From Sphingobacteriales bacterium (GTDB lineage Bacteria; Bacteroidota; Bacteroidia; Chitinophagales; UBA2359), in assembly GCA_016711295.1 (NCBI GenBank), contig JADJTE010000002.1, forward strand, positions 62,001 to 126,000: DNA of 64,000 bases, given 5' to 3'. Positions 29,619 through 38,944 of the stretch are shown here, in pieces (the first letter of the stretch is position 1; every line of letters begins with the position of its first letter). Below the pieces are notes generated by a model. It ran no database searches. It saw nothing but the letters and a program-made list of their open reading frames with translations, and had not been told where the DNA came from. The position numbers and the translations under genes are program-made.

Positions 29619-31079
29619 ATGAAAAAGTTTAACCAACAATTGCTCATCCTTTCGGGTATCTTAGTCCTTGCAGTAGGCTGCATGACCTTTGGTGCCCAAA
29701 AAGCGCGTATTGAGCAAGTAAGCCAGCAGACCTCAAAAACAGACACCGCTGCTTTACCCCCTCCTGCACCATTAGACGCTAATGGCGTATTGCCGCGACA
29801 TTTCCAAGCAAAGCCGAACCCCATGACCCTCCAAGAAAAAATAGACGAAGCCGACATAGTGGTAGAAGCAAAAGCGGTAGCCTACCGCGAATTTAACCGC
29901 ACCTCTGCCGATAGTGTGCGTACTTCGTATTTGTTAGTCGTGTATAAGGTCTTTAAGGGCAATGTAAAAACCGACACCATAGAACTAACCGTACGGGGCG
30001 GGTTTTATGAATCTATAGAACCCGATGACGAATATATACCAGGCATCAAAAACCCTTTTGCCGGACAAAAGTTAACCAGTTTTGCAGAAGGTAAAACCTT
30101 TGCCCTCCACCAATACGGCACTTTTTTCCTGAAAAAGAACCCCAATCCCAAAGAGCAGTCTGCGTTTAAACAGATACCCAACAAATACAAATATATTGCC
30201 CATTGGCATAGAAATTATTTGTGGTATGAAAATATAGGTATGTATGTAGATGATGCACATTTGGTGATTGATGATCCAAAATTATTTTATAGTGACAAAA
30301 ATCCATTAATGCGTTTTTATAAAGACGTTCAAAAAATAACGGGTAAAAAATACAGGGAACGGGTGCCTTTGTACAGCAAAAAAAAAGACCAAACAGGGCA
30401 AATCAACAAACAGAGTGACGAACAATTGGTGATGACTATTACGGGTTTTAGTAAAGACAGCGTACCCGCAGGCACCCAAACGCCCTTATCGCATTTAACA
30501 ATTTATGGCAGCGGTTTTGGAACAGTTAAGGGAAGGGTGCGTTTCAAAAACGCCAATAATGGAGGTGCGAATGAAGTAACCATATCTGTCAAAGATATTT
30601 TATTTTGGTCAAACGACAGTATTAGGGTACATGTACCCTCTATGGGCGATACGACCCAATTGGATAGGTGTGCAGGGAATGGGGCGATTCAGGTTTTAAA
30701 GCTATCATTATCAGGTACTCCCACCGACAGCATCACGTCTGCTATGGGCATAGTCGTGCCGTATAGTATCAAAAATACTTATGCAAGAGGCAATTACTTC
30801 CGCCCGAAGCTATTAGGTCCGCACAATGGCGGCTATACCGTAGCGTATGACAGTAGTTTTTACAACAACAAGCCCGCTTTGGCGGCATTTAGGCGAGCTT
30901 TGCAGCAGTGGCGTTGCACCACAGGCATCCATTTACGAGAGTATTGCGAGAAAGCACGCCCTTTTTGCGATACGGTAGGGCAATCGGGCTTTGTGCGGGT
31001 AGGTTTTGCCAAAAATTGTTTTGGTTTTAGCGGACAACCCATTTTACCCTTACTTGCCTATTATCGGTCTAGAACATAG
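29619..31079 (+). pseudogene. Truncated tandem copy of the T9SS metalloprotease gene
   Basis: ATG 29619 opens MKKFNQQLLILSGILVLAVGC (lipoprotein-like signal), nearly identical to the gene at 31235 for about 205 codons. A diverged segment of about 60 codons follows, then an IPT/TIG-like domain (AITGF/TITGFSKDSVPAGTQTPL) and a second nearly identical stretch up to SGQPI. At that point about 470 bp of the full-length copy are missing: ACCCATTTTACCC joins sequence matching 33093 onward, and the frame soon ends at the MITE target site. The zinc-binding HELGH segment and everything after it are absent, so the product would have no protease site. Confidence 0.8.
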
Positions 31080-31086
31080 AAAAACG

Positions 31087-31185
31087 GTAACTATTTAGGG
31101 TATGGGGTTTTGAGCTATGTCTATCTAATAATGCCTGACATCGCTGCATATTCGATTAGTTCCCCCTACAAGGCTAAATAGCTAC
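31087..31185 (+). mobile_element. MITE family 1, copy 3 (short variant)
   Basis: A 99-bp element with ends GTAACTATTTAG/CTAAATAGCTAC and a perfect 8-bp target duplication GAAAAACG (31079-31086, 31186-31193). It lacks about 20 bp of the core present in the other copies. It sits exactly between the truncated and the complete protease gene, a few bases after the end of the truncated frame. Confidence 0.85.
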
Positions 31186-31234
31186 GAAAAACGCTTTTTA
31201 AAATCATTTTTTCACCGAAAAACAACCTCATCGC

Positions 31235-34200
31235 ATGAAAAAGTTTAACCAACAATTGCTCATCCTTTCGGGTATCTTAGTCCTTGCAGTAGGCTGCATG
31301 ACCTTTGGTGCCCAAAAAGCGCGTATTGAGCAAGTAAGCCAGCAGACCTCAAAAACAGACACCGCTGCTTTACCCCCTCCTGCACCATTAGACGCTAATG
31401 GCGTATTGCCGCGACATTTCCAAGCAAAGCCGAACCCCATGACCCTCCAAGAAAAAATAGACGAAGCCGACATAGTGGTAGAAGCAAAAGCGGTAGCCTA
31501 CCACGAATTTAACCGCACCTCTGCCGATAGTGTGCGTACTTCGTATTTGTTAGTCGTGTATAAGGTCTTTAAGGGCAATGTAAAAACCGACACCATAGAA
31601 CTAACCGTACGGGGCGGGTTTTATGAATCTATAGAACCCGATGAAGAATATATACCAGGCATCAAAAACCCTTTTGCCGGACAAAAGCTAACGGGTTGGT
31701 CCGAAGGTAAAACCTTTGCCCTCCACCAATACGGCACTTTTTTCCTGAAAAAGAACCCCAATCCCAAAGAGCAGTCTGCGTTTAAACAGATACCCAACAA
31801 ATACAAATATATTGCCCATTGGCACAGAAATTATTTGTGGTATGATGGCTACGAACTTAATACAATAGGTCCAGATATGTGTACTGAACACAATAAAGAA
31901 GTATTAGAAAGATACTACGGTCTCCTAAAAAAGCTAACCACACGAAAATACAAAGAGATAAATTCATTGTGTAAGAGTAGCAGTGGCGAACTTTTGAACA
32001 ACAAACAAAGCTATGAGCAATTGGTAATGGCTATTACGGGTTTTAGTAAAGACAGCGTACCCGCAGGTACTCAAACGCCCTTATCGCACTTAACGATTTA
32101 TGGTAGTAGTTTTGGGAACTCGGTCGGCGAAGTGCATTTCAAAAACGCCAATAATGGAGGGGCTAACGAAGTAAATATTTCTGCTAAAGATATACTTTAT
32201 TGGTCAGACGACAGCATCAGGGTACATGTGCCTTCTATGGGCGACAGCACACAGTTAGATAGAGGTGCGGGGAGTGGCGTGGTTAAAGTGGTCCGCGCCC
32301 AAACTCCCACCGACAGCGTCACGTCTGCTATGGGCATAGTCGTGCCGTATAGTATCAAAAATACTTATGCAAGAGGCAATTACTTCCGCCCGAAGCTATT
32401 AGGTCCGCACGATGGCGGCTATACCGTAGCGTATGACAGTAGTTTTTACAACAACAAGCCCGCTTTGGCGGCATTTAGGCGAGCTTTGCAGCAGTGGCGT
32501 TGCACTACGGGCATCCATTTACGAGAGTATTGCGAAAAAGCACGCCCTTTTTGCGATACGGTAGGGCAATCGGGCTTTGTGCGGGTAGGTTTTGCCAAAA
32601 ATTGTTTTGGTTTTAGCGGACAACCCATTTACTTAGGTGCTACGGCAACAAGGATCACGAAAGCCTGTATCAACACAGATACCACCCTATACGTACTCGG
32701 GCAAGACTTGCTTTTTGCCGACCCACCACAATCGGGTTTTACTTGGCATTTTGATAGTATTCCGTCTACGGATTCTAATAAATACGATTTTGAGACAACT
32801 GCCCTGCACGAATTGGGGCACGTTCATTTGTTAGACCATATCAACGACCCAAGCAAAAATCTATACTACGGACAGCCTACATGTAATCAGCCCAATGCCA
32901 GCATTCGAACCTTGTCGCCATCTAACGAAATAGCTGGCGGCGATTTTGTTATGGGGCACGACACTCTACCAAACCCGCTATGCCCCCAGTTTTTACCCAT
33001 GCAACGCATAGTTGATTGTGTGCTGCCCGCCGTGTGTCCGCCAAGCGGCACTTGTTCCATCGAAGACCCCGCTTTGTTTAACCAGCCTATCCTTACCCTT
33101 ACTTGCCCATTATCCACCGAATTGCCTACGTCCGGCGGATTGTTTGGCATCTTGTCTTCCACCCCGATTGGTATCGCTGCATCACATACCTACAACGCCG
33201 CTTATACTTACGAGTGGGATTTTGGCGCAGACGCGACCATTTTATCGGCTACAAACACCAGCGACTACGGTCCTCATGAAGTACTATGGGAGACCACAGG
33301 TCTCAAATTTGTCACCTTAACGGTTTATAACGGCAATAGCTGTTATGGTGTTGCCGAAACGATTTGGGTAAATGATTGGCAAGATTGCTCCGACCCCTTA
33401 TTCAATAGTTTTGTATCGGATATTGTGCAACCTACTTGTAGCCTGCCGCAAGGTAGTTTCATGTTAGCCAATAGTCCGTTGGTAGGTACTTTGTGTTATT
33501 ATTACCAAATTTATCACAACGGCATACTCCTATACGAGGGGACGGGAACTGGTTCGCCGCTTCTATTCGGCGACTTAGTGCCCGGCACCTATACAATAGC
33601 AGTAGAAGACCATATATCGGGATGTTTAAGCACTGAACAAGTAGTAATAAACGAAGTTCCTGCTGGCAGCGGCAAAACCGACGACGAAACGCCTTGCTTC
33701 ATCGACCTACGCATGCGCGACAACGACTGGGACACAGGGCAAGAACCCAACTACTCGGCAGGGGTGGACGGCGACTTTGACGACGACGAAATTTGGGAGA
33801 TATACTCACCCGACGACTGGGAAGACATTTGGTATAGCCCCGACCTGTGGAACTGCGACGAAGACGAGAATTGCCCACCCACGGAACTGCACAACCCACG
33901 CGCTACCGTCGTGAACAAATTGGGATTTACCATCTACAACGCCCACCCCGATTTGGTTTCAGACCCCGCACAATTGCATCTATATTATACCTTAGCCAAT
34001 ACGGGCGAGGCTTGGCCAGACCAATGGATAGATTATAACTATCTGAGTTCCGACAGCATTAACTATTGCTATGTGGGCGACGAAATAGTAAATAGCCCTG
34101 TCGCGATTCCTGCCATAGACCCGCAAACGACCCATACGAGTTGGGTCACTTGGTCGCCACCAAATTTTGTAAACGACAGCTATCCGTTTTATGCCAATCC

Positions 34201-34942
34201 TGATTCTTGCGGACTTAGCACCGAAATAGACCCCGCCGACGGCGAACCCAAGTACGAAATGTGCCTCTTGGCACGCTTAGAATCGGTGCAAGACCCTATA
34301 ATCAATGCCGGAGAAAGTGCTTCGACACGCGATATTGTCCTCAACAGCAATAATATCGTTACCCGAAACACCTTTTTGATAGACCCCGCCTTGGGACCTG
34401 GTGGCGGAATATCGCCCATTATAGCAGGGCAACCGAGTATTATATTAGTAGCCAATAACAACGATGAAGTTAGAAATTTAGACATCTTGTTCGATAAATT
34501 TACGAGTGGTTCGGTTGATGCCTTAGAAAACATATTAGAAATCAGTTTTGTGTTAAGCCCCGAACTATGGGAAAAATGGCAAAGTACAGGCGCACAAGGC
34601 GAGGGAATACAAGAAATAGACACCCGCGAAGTAAAAATAACGAATATGGAAACTGCCAAGTTGTTAGACATACCTTTCGACCCACGCGAGTTTCAGCCCT
34701 TTGCCATCAAAGTAACTATTTTGACGAGCAGCGGCAAGCGCGAAACCTTGAACTATTTGCCCGACAATTTTGGTTTTCGCATTACGCACCGCAGTAGCGA
34801 CGGCAGCCCGATAAACAAACCCAGCAATTGCTTGTTTTATGTAAATGACTTAGACAAACAAACGCAAACTGCACACCTATTTACAGACAGTCTCCATTGT
34901 TCGCACAAGCCGTTGAGAAGCAGTATGAATGTACAGTTTTAA
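31235..34942 (+). CDS. Large secreted metzincin-like metalloprotease with TIG and PKD domains
   Basis: A 1235-residue frame starting MKKFNQQLLILSGILVLAVGC. In order: a signal/lipobox, a domain with VVEAKAVAYHEFNRTSADSVRTSYLLVVYKVFKG (about 70-180), an IPT/TIG-like domain (about 265-345), then a peptidase region with LRRALQQWRCTTGIHL and the zinc motif HELGHVHLLDH (His 525, Glu 526, His 529, His 535). The HExxH-x5-H spacing is that of metzincins, but the usual Gly is Leu. After it come a PKD-like domain (YTYEWDFGADATILSA ... FVTLTVYNG) and further beta domains. The sorting domain expected at the end is broken after 34942. It is likely a cell-surface or released protease; the substrate is unknown. 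Confidence 0.8.
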   Translation: MKKFNQQLLILSGILVLAVGCMTFGAQKARIEQVSQQTSKTDTAALPPPAPLDANGVLPRHFQAKPNPMTLQEKIDEADIVVEAKAVAYHEFNRTSADSVRTSYLLVVYKVFKGNVKTDTIELTVRGGFYESIEPDEEYIPGIKNPFAGQKLTGWSEGKTFALHQYGTFFLKKNPNPKEQSAFKQIPNKYKYIAHWHRNYLWYDGYELNTIGPDMCTEHNKEVLERYYGLLKKLTTRKYKEINSLCKSSSGELLNNKQSYEQLVMAITGFSKDSVPAGTQTPLSHLTIYGSSFGNSVGEVHFKNANNGGANEVNISAKDILYWSDDSIRVHVPSMGDSTQLDRGAGSGVVKVVRAQTPTDSVTSAMGIVVPYSIKNTYARGNYFRPKLLGPHDGGYTVAYDSSFYNNKPALAAFRRALQQWRCTTGIHLREYCEKARPFCDTVGQSGFVRVGFAKNCFGFSGQPIYLGATATRITKACINTDTTLYVLGQDLLFADPPQSGFTWHFDSIPSTDSNKYDFETTALHELGHVHLLDHINDPSKNLYYGQPTCNQPNASIRTLSPSNEIAGGDFVMGHDTLPNPLCPQFLPMQRIVDCVLPAVCPPSGTCSIEDPALFNQPILTLTCPLSTELPTSGGLFGILSSTPIGIAASHTYNAAYTYEWDFGADATILSATNTSDYGPHEVLWETTGLKFVTLTVYNGNSCYGVAETIWVNDWQDCSDPLFNSFVSDIVQPTCSLPQGSFMLANSPLVGTLCYYYQIYHNGILLYEGTGTGSPLLFGDLVPGTYTIAVEDHISGCLSTEQVVINEVPAGSGKTDDETPCFIDLRMRDNDWDTGQEPNYSAGVDGDFDDDEIWEIYSPDDWEDIWYSPDLWNCDEDENCPPTELHNPRATVVNKLGFTIYNAHPDLVSDPAQLHLYYTLANTGEAWPDQWIDYNYLSSDSINYCYVGDEIVNSPVAIPAIDPQTTHTSWVTWSPPNFVNDSYPFYANPDSCGLSTEIDPADGEPKYEMCLLARLESVQDPIINAGESASTRDIVLNSNNIVTRNTFLIDPALGPGGGISPIIAGQPSIILVANNNDEVRNLDILFDKFTSGSVDALENILEISFVLSPELWEKWQSTGAQGEGIQEIDTREVKITNMETAKLLDIPFDPREFQPFAIKVTILTSSGKRETLNYLPDNFGFRITHRSSDGSPINKPSNCLFYVNDLDKQTQTAHLFTDSLHCSHKPLRSSMNVQF

Positions 34943-35142
34943 TTAGAAAAAGAAGAATCCATAACGCTTGTGTTGTACGATTTGCAGGGTCGTTTGGTAA
35001 AAACAATTCAATCAGTACCATTTTAGCAGCAGGAACGCACAATATTAGTGTCAATAGCGGCGATTTGTCCAATGGGGTGTATATTTGTTCTTTGATTACC
35101 GAAACCAAGCAGTTGAACGAAAAAGTGGTGTTGGTGAGGTAG
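34943..35142 (+). pseudogene. Broken T9SS type A sorting domain of the protease
   Basis: Directly after the TAA at 34940-34942 the same frame continues LEKEESITLVLYDLQGRLVK and then meets TAG. A neighbouring frame supplies ILAAGTHNISVNSGDLSNGVYICSL ... EKVVLVR up to 35142. Together these are a normal sorting domain interrupted by one stop and one frameshift. Either the gene has lost its export tag or the consensus contains errors here. Confidence 0.7.
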
Positions 35143-35271
35143 GAAAAAATAAATTCGCCTAACAAGGCATAGCCGACGAGACTGCGCCCTGCGGAGGTAA
35201 ATTGCTTCGTAGCGAGTGAACTTTGCGCATCAAGTTAAGCGAAATGTAGCAGAGGGACGGTTTATTCTTTC

Positions 35272-35404
35272 GTAACAAGTGAATTTTTTGAGCATCAAAC
35301 CGAAAACCACCGCCAACAATACACAGCCGTCCATAACCCACATCGGTGGCGCAGGGCGAAATTCGGGCGAACCTCCCGCGCGAGGGCATACGGCGGCTGT
35401 GCGG
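35272..35404 (+). repeat. 133-bp direct repeat, right copy
   Basis: Nearly identical to 29426-29558, including the CACAGCCG/CGGCTGTG inverted repeat. Immediately upstream (35207-35250) lies a related motif CGTAGCGAGTGAACTTTGCG. The gap 35405-35658 is A+T-rich with no recognised gene. Confidence 0.75.
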
Positions 35405-35658
35405 CTCACGGGGGCGCGAGTAATATACTCAGGTTATTTTTTTTACTCAAAATTAAAAACCCAAACCACTATTTAGATTGCGAATTGTTAAATAAAGTTT
35501 AGTGATTTTTTGAAAATTGCAAATGTCTGTGAATCAACGATTTATCGATTTATTTGCGGGTCATAAAATTGCTAGAACTTGATAAACAATATAATAAATA
35601 CCTATTTTTTTTATTTAACCACCAATAATTACCGCTTTTTTCTTACCTACATGCAAAA

Positions 35659-36303
35659 ATGATGATTTGGTTTGCCGCTTGCCTTCTAATTAGCGGCGCG
35701 TTATGGGCGCAGGGCACCACCGCCAAAGGTTCGGGCGATGGTATAGATTTTAATCGCGTGCGCTTTGGCTTGATGGTTGCGCCTACATTTAGCTGGCTCA
35801 ACGTATTAGATAGCGACTTTGAGGGCGAAGGCTCTCGCTTGTCGTTTTCGTATGGCTTGCTGCTCGATTATGGCTTCGCCGACCGCTATGCTATCTCTAC
35901 GGGTATCGTTGGCGTACCTGGCGGCGGCAATTATAGCAACGACTCGACAGGAACCATCAACCTGCGTATGCGCTATTTGCAAGTGCCCATTTACTTGAAA
36001 CTGCGTACCAACCAATTTGGCAAGTTCACGCCTTTCGGACAAGTGGGTATAGCTCCTTCCTTTGCCCTCAGTAGTCGCTACGACCAAGAAAGTGCAAATA
36101 TAGACAACGAAAATGCCAATGACCTCACCAAGCCCATCAATTTTTCGATAGGCGGAGGCGCGGGTGTGGAGTATGCCATAGGCGATAATACGAGTGTGTT
36201 TGTGTCGCTCGATTACCAACACGGGTTCTTGAACGTAGTTGATAATATTGATGATAAAATGACCAATTCTAATTTTGCCATCAAATTGGGCGTTTATTTC
36301 TAA
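35659..36303 (+). CDS. Outer-membrane beta-barrel protein
   Basis: A 214-residue product with a short signal peptide (WFAACLLISGALWAQ) followed by alternating amphipathic strands (VRFGLMVAPTFSWLNVL, LSFSYGLLLDYGF, LRMRYLQVPIYLKLRTN, FTPFGQVGIAPSFALS, FSIGGGAGVEYAIG, TSVFVSLDYQHGF) and a C-terminal strand ending in Phe (FAIKLGVYF). It has the layout of the eight-stranded OmpX/PorT-like barrels of Bacteroidota. There is no specific function signature. A hairpin follows the stop. Confidence 0.85.
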   Translation: MMIWFAACLLISGALWAQGTTAKGSGDGIDFNRVRFGLMVAPTFSWLNVLDSDFEGEGSRLSFSYGLLLDYGFADRYAISTGIVGVPGGGNYSNDSTGTINLRMRYLQVPIYLKLRTNQFGKFTPFGQVGIAPSFALSSRYDQESANIDNENANDLTKPINFSIGGGAGVEYAIGDNTSVFVSLDYQHGFLNVVDNIDDKMTNSNFAIKLGVYF

Positions 36304-36326
36304 ACCGACCCAGCACCCAAACAGAA

Positions 36327-36362
36327 CTAAGCGCAGAGGTAATCATTTACCTTTGCGCTTAG
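36327..36362 (+). terminator. Hairpin after the beta-barrel gene
   Basis: A strong stem CTAAGCGCA/TGCGCTTAG extended inward by AGGTAA/TTACCT. The T tract is weak, so it may act as a bidirectional terminator or only as an mRNA end. Confidence 0.55.
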
Positions 36363-36471
36363 CTTCGTTATAGGATTTTTTCAGGTTAGTGGCTTCTTTC
36401 TCTTAATAAATGCGATGCTCATTTGCGGGCAAACTGCTCAAAACTAAAAATAACATTCCGAATTGGTCACA

Positions 36472-37215
36472 TTACTTTTTGTACATCGGCAAATGTAAAA
36501 TGCCCCACATCTGCAAACGGTGCACTAAGGAGGTGCGAAGTACGCCCAAGCCATATTGCATACTGCGCTTGAAATTGATAGACGATGCCTCATCAAAATA
36601 CTTGGTAGGGCAAGTAATTTCGGCTATTTCAAAGCCCGCATAAAAAATTTGTGACAACATTTGGTTGTCAAACACAAAATCGTCCGAATTAGCTTCGTAG
36701 TTGATGCCTTCTAATACGCGGCGCGAAAAAGCGCGGTAGCCCGTGTGGTATTCTGATAGCTTTTGCCCGATAAGCACATTTTGGAAATAGGTCAAAAAAC
36801 GGTTGGCAATGTATTTGTAGAGTGGCATCCCGCCCCTGAGTGCGCCCATACCCAAAATGCGCGACCCCAAAACAACATCATATAATTCGTTAGCAATAAT
36901 ATACGATATAGAGGGTATTAATTTGGGCGTGTATTGATAGTCGGGATGTACCATAATCACGATATCCGCACCTATGGCGAGGGCAGTATTGTAGCACGTT
37001 TTTTGGTTGCCGCCATAGCCTTTGTTTTTGTCGTGCCTAACGACATGTTTGATCCCCAAGGTGCGGGCAACTTCGGCGGTATTGTCTTTGCTATGGTCAT
37101 CGACGAGTATCACCTCATCGACCAAATCAAAAGGGATTTCGCCGTAGGTGCGTGCTAAGGTTTGTGAAGCATTGTAGGCGGGCATGACCACTACTATTTT
37201 TTTGCCGTTTATCAT
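36472..37215 (-). CDS. Glycosyltransferase family 2 (dolichol-phosphate mannosyltransferase-like)
   Basis: GT-A fold enzymes of this group transfer a sugar from a nucleotide donor, often to a polyprenyl phosphate. From ATG 37215 (MINGKKIVVVMPAYNASQTL) the 247-residue product shows the donor site VILVDDHSKDNT, KNKGYGGNQKTCYN, the metal-binding region (MVHPDYQY, the usual DxD replaced by HPDYQ) and YHTGYRAFSRRVLEGI. A start 25 codons upstream is possible but gives an odd N-terminus. There is no membrane segment. It is likely involved in glycolipid or surface polysaccharide synthesis. Confidence 0.85.
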   Translation of the reverse strand: MINGKKIVVVMPAYNASQTLARTYGEIPFDLVDEVILVDDHSKDNTAEVARTLGIKHVVRHDKNKGYGGNQKTCYNTALAIGADIVIMVHPDYQYTPKLIPSISYIIANELYDVVLGSRILGMGALRGGMPLYKYIANRFLTYFQNVLIGQKLSEYHTGYRAFSRRVLEGINYEANSDDFVFDNQMLSQIFYAGFEIAEITCPTKYFDEASSINFKRSMQYGLGVLRTSLVHRLQMWGILHLPMYKK

Positions 37216-37476
37216 ACGTAAATGGGTTTTGTGGGTGCAAAAAGAAATATTTTGGGCGACATAAAAAAGCATTGTGGCAATTTTTGACAAAAAAATTACG
37301 CCCCGACGACCTCAATAGGGTTGTCAGGGCTATCATACAAAGATATTTGGGGCACACGATGCGATTGTTTTCTCGTAGTAATCATTGGCTATCAGTTCTA
37401 AGCGATACAAGTAGCAGAACTTCTACAAAGTTTAAATGTGCATATCTAAGCCAAAAAACACAAGCGTAGTACAGGT

Positions 37477-37920
37477 CTATTTGACGCGCGTCCAAATATT
37501 GCTGCGGCTCAACCAACGCATACCCAATGCGTAGCCCGTAAGGGTAAGCGTACCGTTGGCATTAGCTTTGATATAGCCTGAGTAGGACTTGCCACTCCGC
37601 GAGTCGTAGAGCGTGCCACCCGACCATTCGTTGGCTTTGGAGTCGTAGGCAAAATTTTCTAAAAAGGTCATATTCATTAGTGGGCGCGTGCGCAAGGCGG
37701 CGTTGGTGTTTTTGGCATCTTTGCGCGGCTGCCCTTTTTCGTCAATGGGTTTTTGTAGCCATACAATTTTGGCACAATATTTAGCGCCACATTTATATAT
37801 TTCTACTTGTGCATCTTTTTCGGGCACGAGCCAAGTACCGAGGATAGCATCGGGATTGCTGGCAAACAAAGCCCAAGAACTGCTTAGTAACAAACAACTT
37901 AAAACAAAAATACGGAGCAT
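37477..37920 (-). CDS. DUF2147 family exported protein
   Basis: From ATG 37920 the product has a signal peptide (LRIFVLSCLLLSSSWALFA) and one DUF2147 domain: GTWLVPEKDAQVEIYKCGAKYCAKIVWLQKP, MNMTFLENFAYDSKANEWSGG, TLYDSRSGKSYSGYIKANANGTLTLTGYALG and the ending RSNIWTRV. The family is a small lipocalin-like periplasmic barrel of unknown ligand. About 147 residues, the expected length. It stands between the glycosyltransferase and transaldolase genes on the same strand. Confidence 0.88.
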   Translation of the reverse strand: MLRIFVLSCLLLSSSWALFASNPDAILGTWLVPEKDAQVEIYKCGAKYCAKIVWLQKPIDEKGQPRKDAKNTNAALRTRPLMNMTFLENFAYDSKANEWSGGTLYDSRSGKSYSGYIKANANGTLTLTGYALGMRWLSRSNIWTRVK

Positions 37921-37989
37921 ACGGTTAAAAATTATGTTTTTGTAATACAATAAAAGTCTTGATGATGAGAGGGGATATTCCTTGAACCA

Positions 37990-38643
37990 TTAATTCATTT
38001 TTTGGGCATCGGCTAAAAATTTAGCCAGTCCTATGTCGGTCAGGGGGTGTTGGAGCAGACCCAAAATGGCATCTAAGGGGCAAGTAACCACATCGGCACC
38101 TACCTCGGCACACTTGACAATATGTAGCGGGTTGCGGATAGAAGCGGCTAATATCTGGGTATTGGCTTCGTAATTGCCATAAATACCTACGATTTGTTCG
38201 ATTAGCCCGACACCGTCCCATGAGGCATCGTCGATGCGTCCGATAAATGGCGATACGTAGGTGGCTCCTGCTTTGGCGGCTAAAAGGGCTTGTCCTGCCG
38301 AGAAAACTAAGGTGCAGTTGGTTTTGATTCCTTTGCGGCTAAAATAGGTAATGGCTTTGATACCTTCTTTTATCATCGGTATTTTGACTACGATTTTGTC
38401 CGACAAACTGGCTAATTCTTCGCCTTCGCGCACCATGCCCGCAAAATCGGTGGCAATTACTTCGGCACTAATATCGCCATCTACCGCACTACAAATGTCG
38501 AGGTAGTGTTGCATCACTGCGTCATAGCCTTTGATGCCTTCTTTTGCCATTAGCGAGGGGTTGGTCGTTACGCCGTCCAAGATACCTAAGTCGTTGGCTT
38601 CGCGGATTTGCGCGAGGTTAGCTGTATCAATAAAAAATTTCAT
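37990..38643 (-). CDS. fsa: Fructose-6-phosphate aldolase / small transaldolase
   Basis: A 217-residue class I aldolase of the TalC/FSA group. It opens with MKFFIDTANLAQIREANDLG, then DGVTTNPSLMAKEG, the Schiff-base lysine in VVKIPMIKEGIKAI, TNCTLVFSAGQALLAAKAGATYVSPFIGRIDD, and AEVGADVVTCPLDAI. Members act as transaldolase in the pentose-phosphate path or as F6P aldolase; sequence alone does not decide. It is preceded by a good promoter at 38675-38702. Confidence 0.92.
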   Translation of the reverse strand: MKFFIDTANLAQIREANDLGILDGVTTNPSLMAKEGIKGYDAVMQHYLDICSAVDGDISAEVIATDFAGMVREGEELASLSDKIVVKIPMIKEGIKAITYFSRKGIKTNCTLVFSAGQALLAAKAGATYVSPFIGRIDDASWDGVGLIEQIVGIYGNYEANTQILAASIRNPLHIVKCAEVGADVVTCPLDAILGLLQHPLTDIGLAKFLADAQKMN

Positions 38644-38674
38644 GCGATAAAAAAAAATGGTTTGATTTAACGCA

Positions 38675-38702
38675 CAAATGTAAGCAAAAATGCGGTATCC
38701 AA
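38675..38702 (-). promoter_or_regulatory. Promoter of the transaldolase gene
   Basis: On the minus strand, TTG (38702-38700) is followed after 17 bases by TACATTTG (38682-38675), a Bacteroidota-type promoter. The expected start is near 38668, about 25 nt before the ATG. Confidence 0.45.
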
Positions 38703-38831
38703 TGAGTTATTAGGATATTTTGCGGTCTATTTGGGGTTTCTATGCAAGTTGCTGCTTGTCTATCGCGTTATAAATTATCGCTTTTAACGGCTGTACCAAG
38801 TATATTATTGTTAGACGAGCCACAGATAGAC

Positions 38832-38875
38832 AAAAAAATGCCCAACTATCGGATAGTACCGACAATTGGGCATTT
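38832..38875 (-). terminator. Intrinsic terminator after the carbohydrate-binding-like gene
   Basis: Read on the minus strand, AAATGCCCAA and TTGGGCATTT pair around a 20-nt loop, and the stem is followed by seven T in total (A at 38832-38838 on the plus strand). Confidence 0.8.
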
Positions 38876-38944
38876 GGCAGACGTTATTGATACGGCTAAT
38901 AATTTAAAATACGTATCATTTTTAGCCTCTTTTTATATGGTCAA

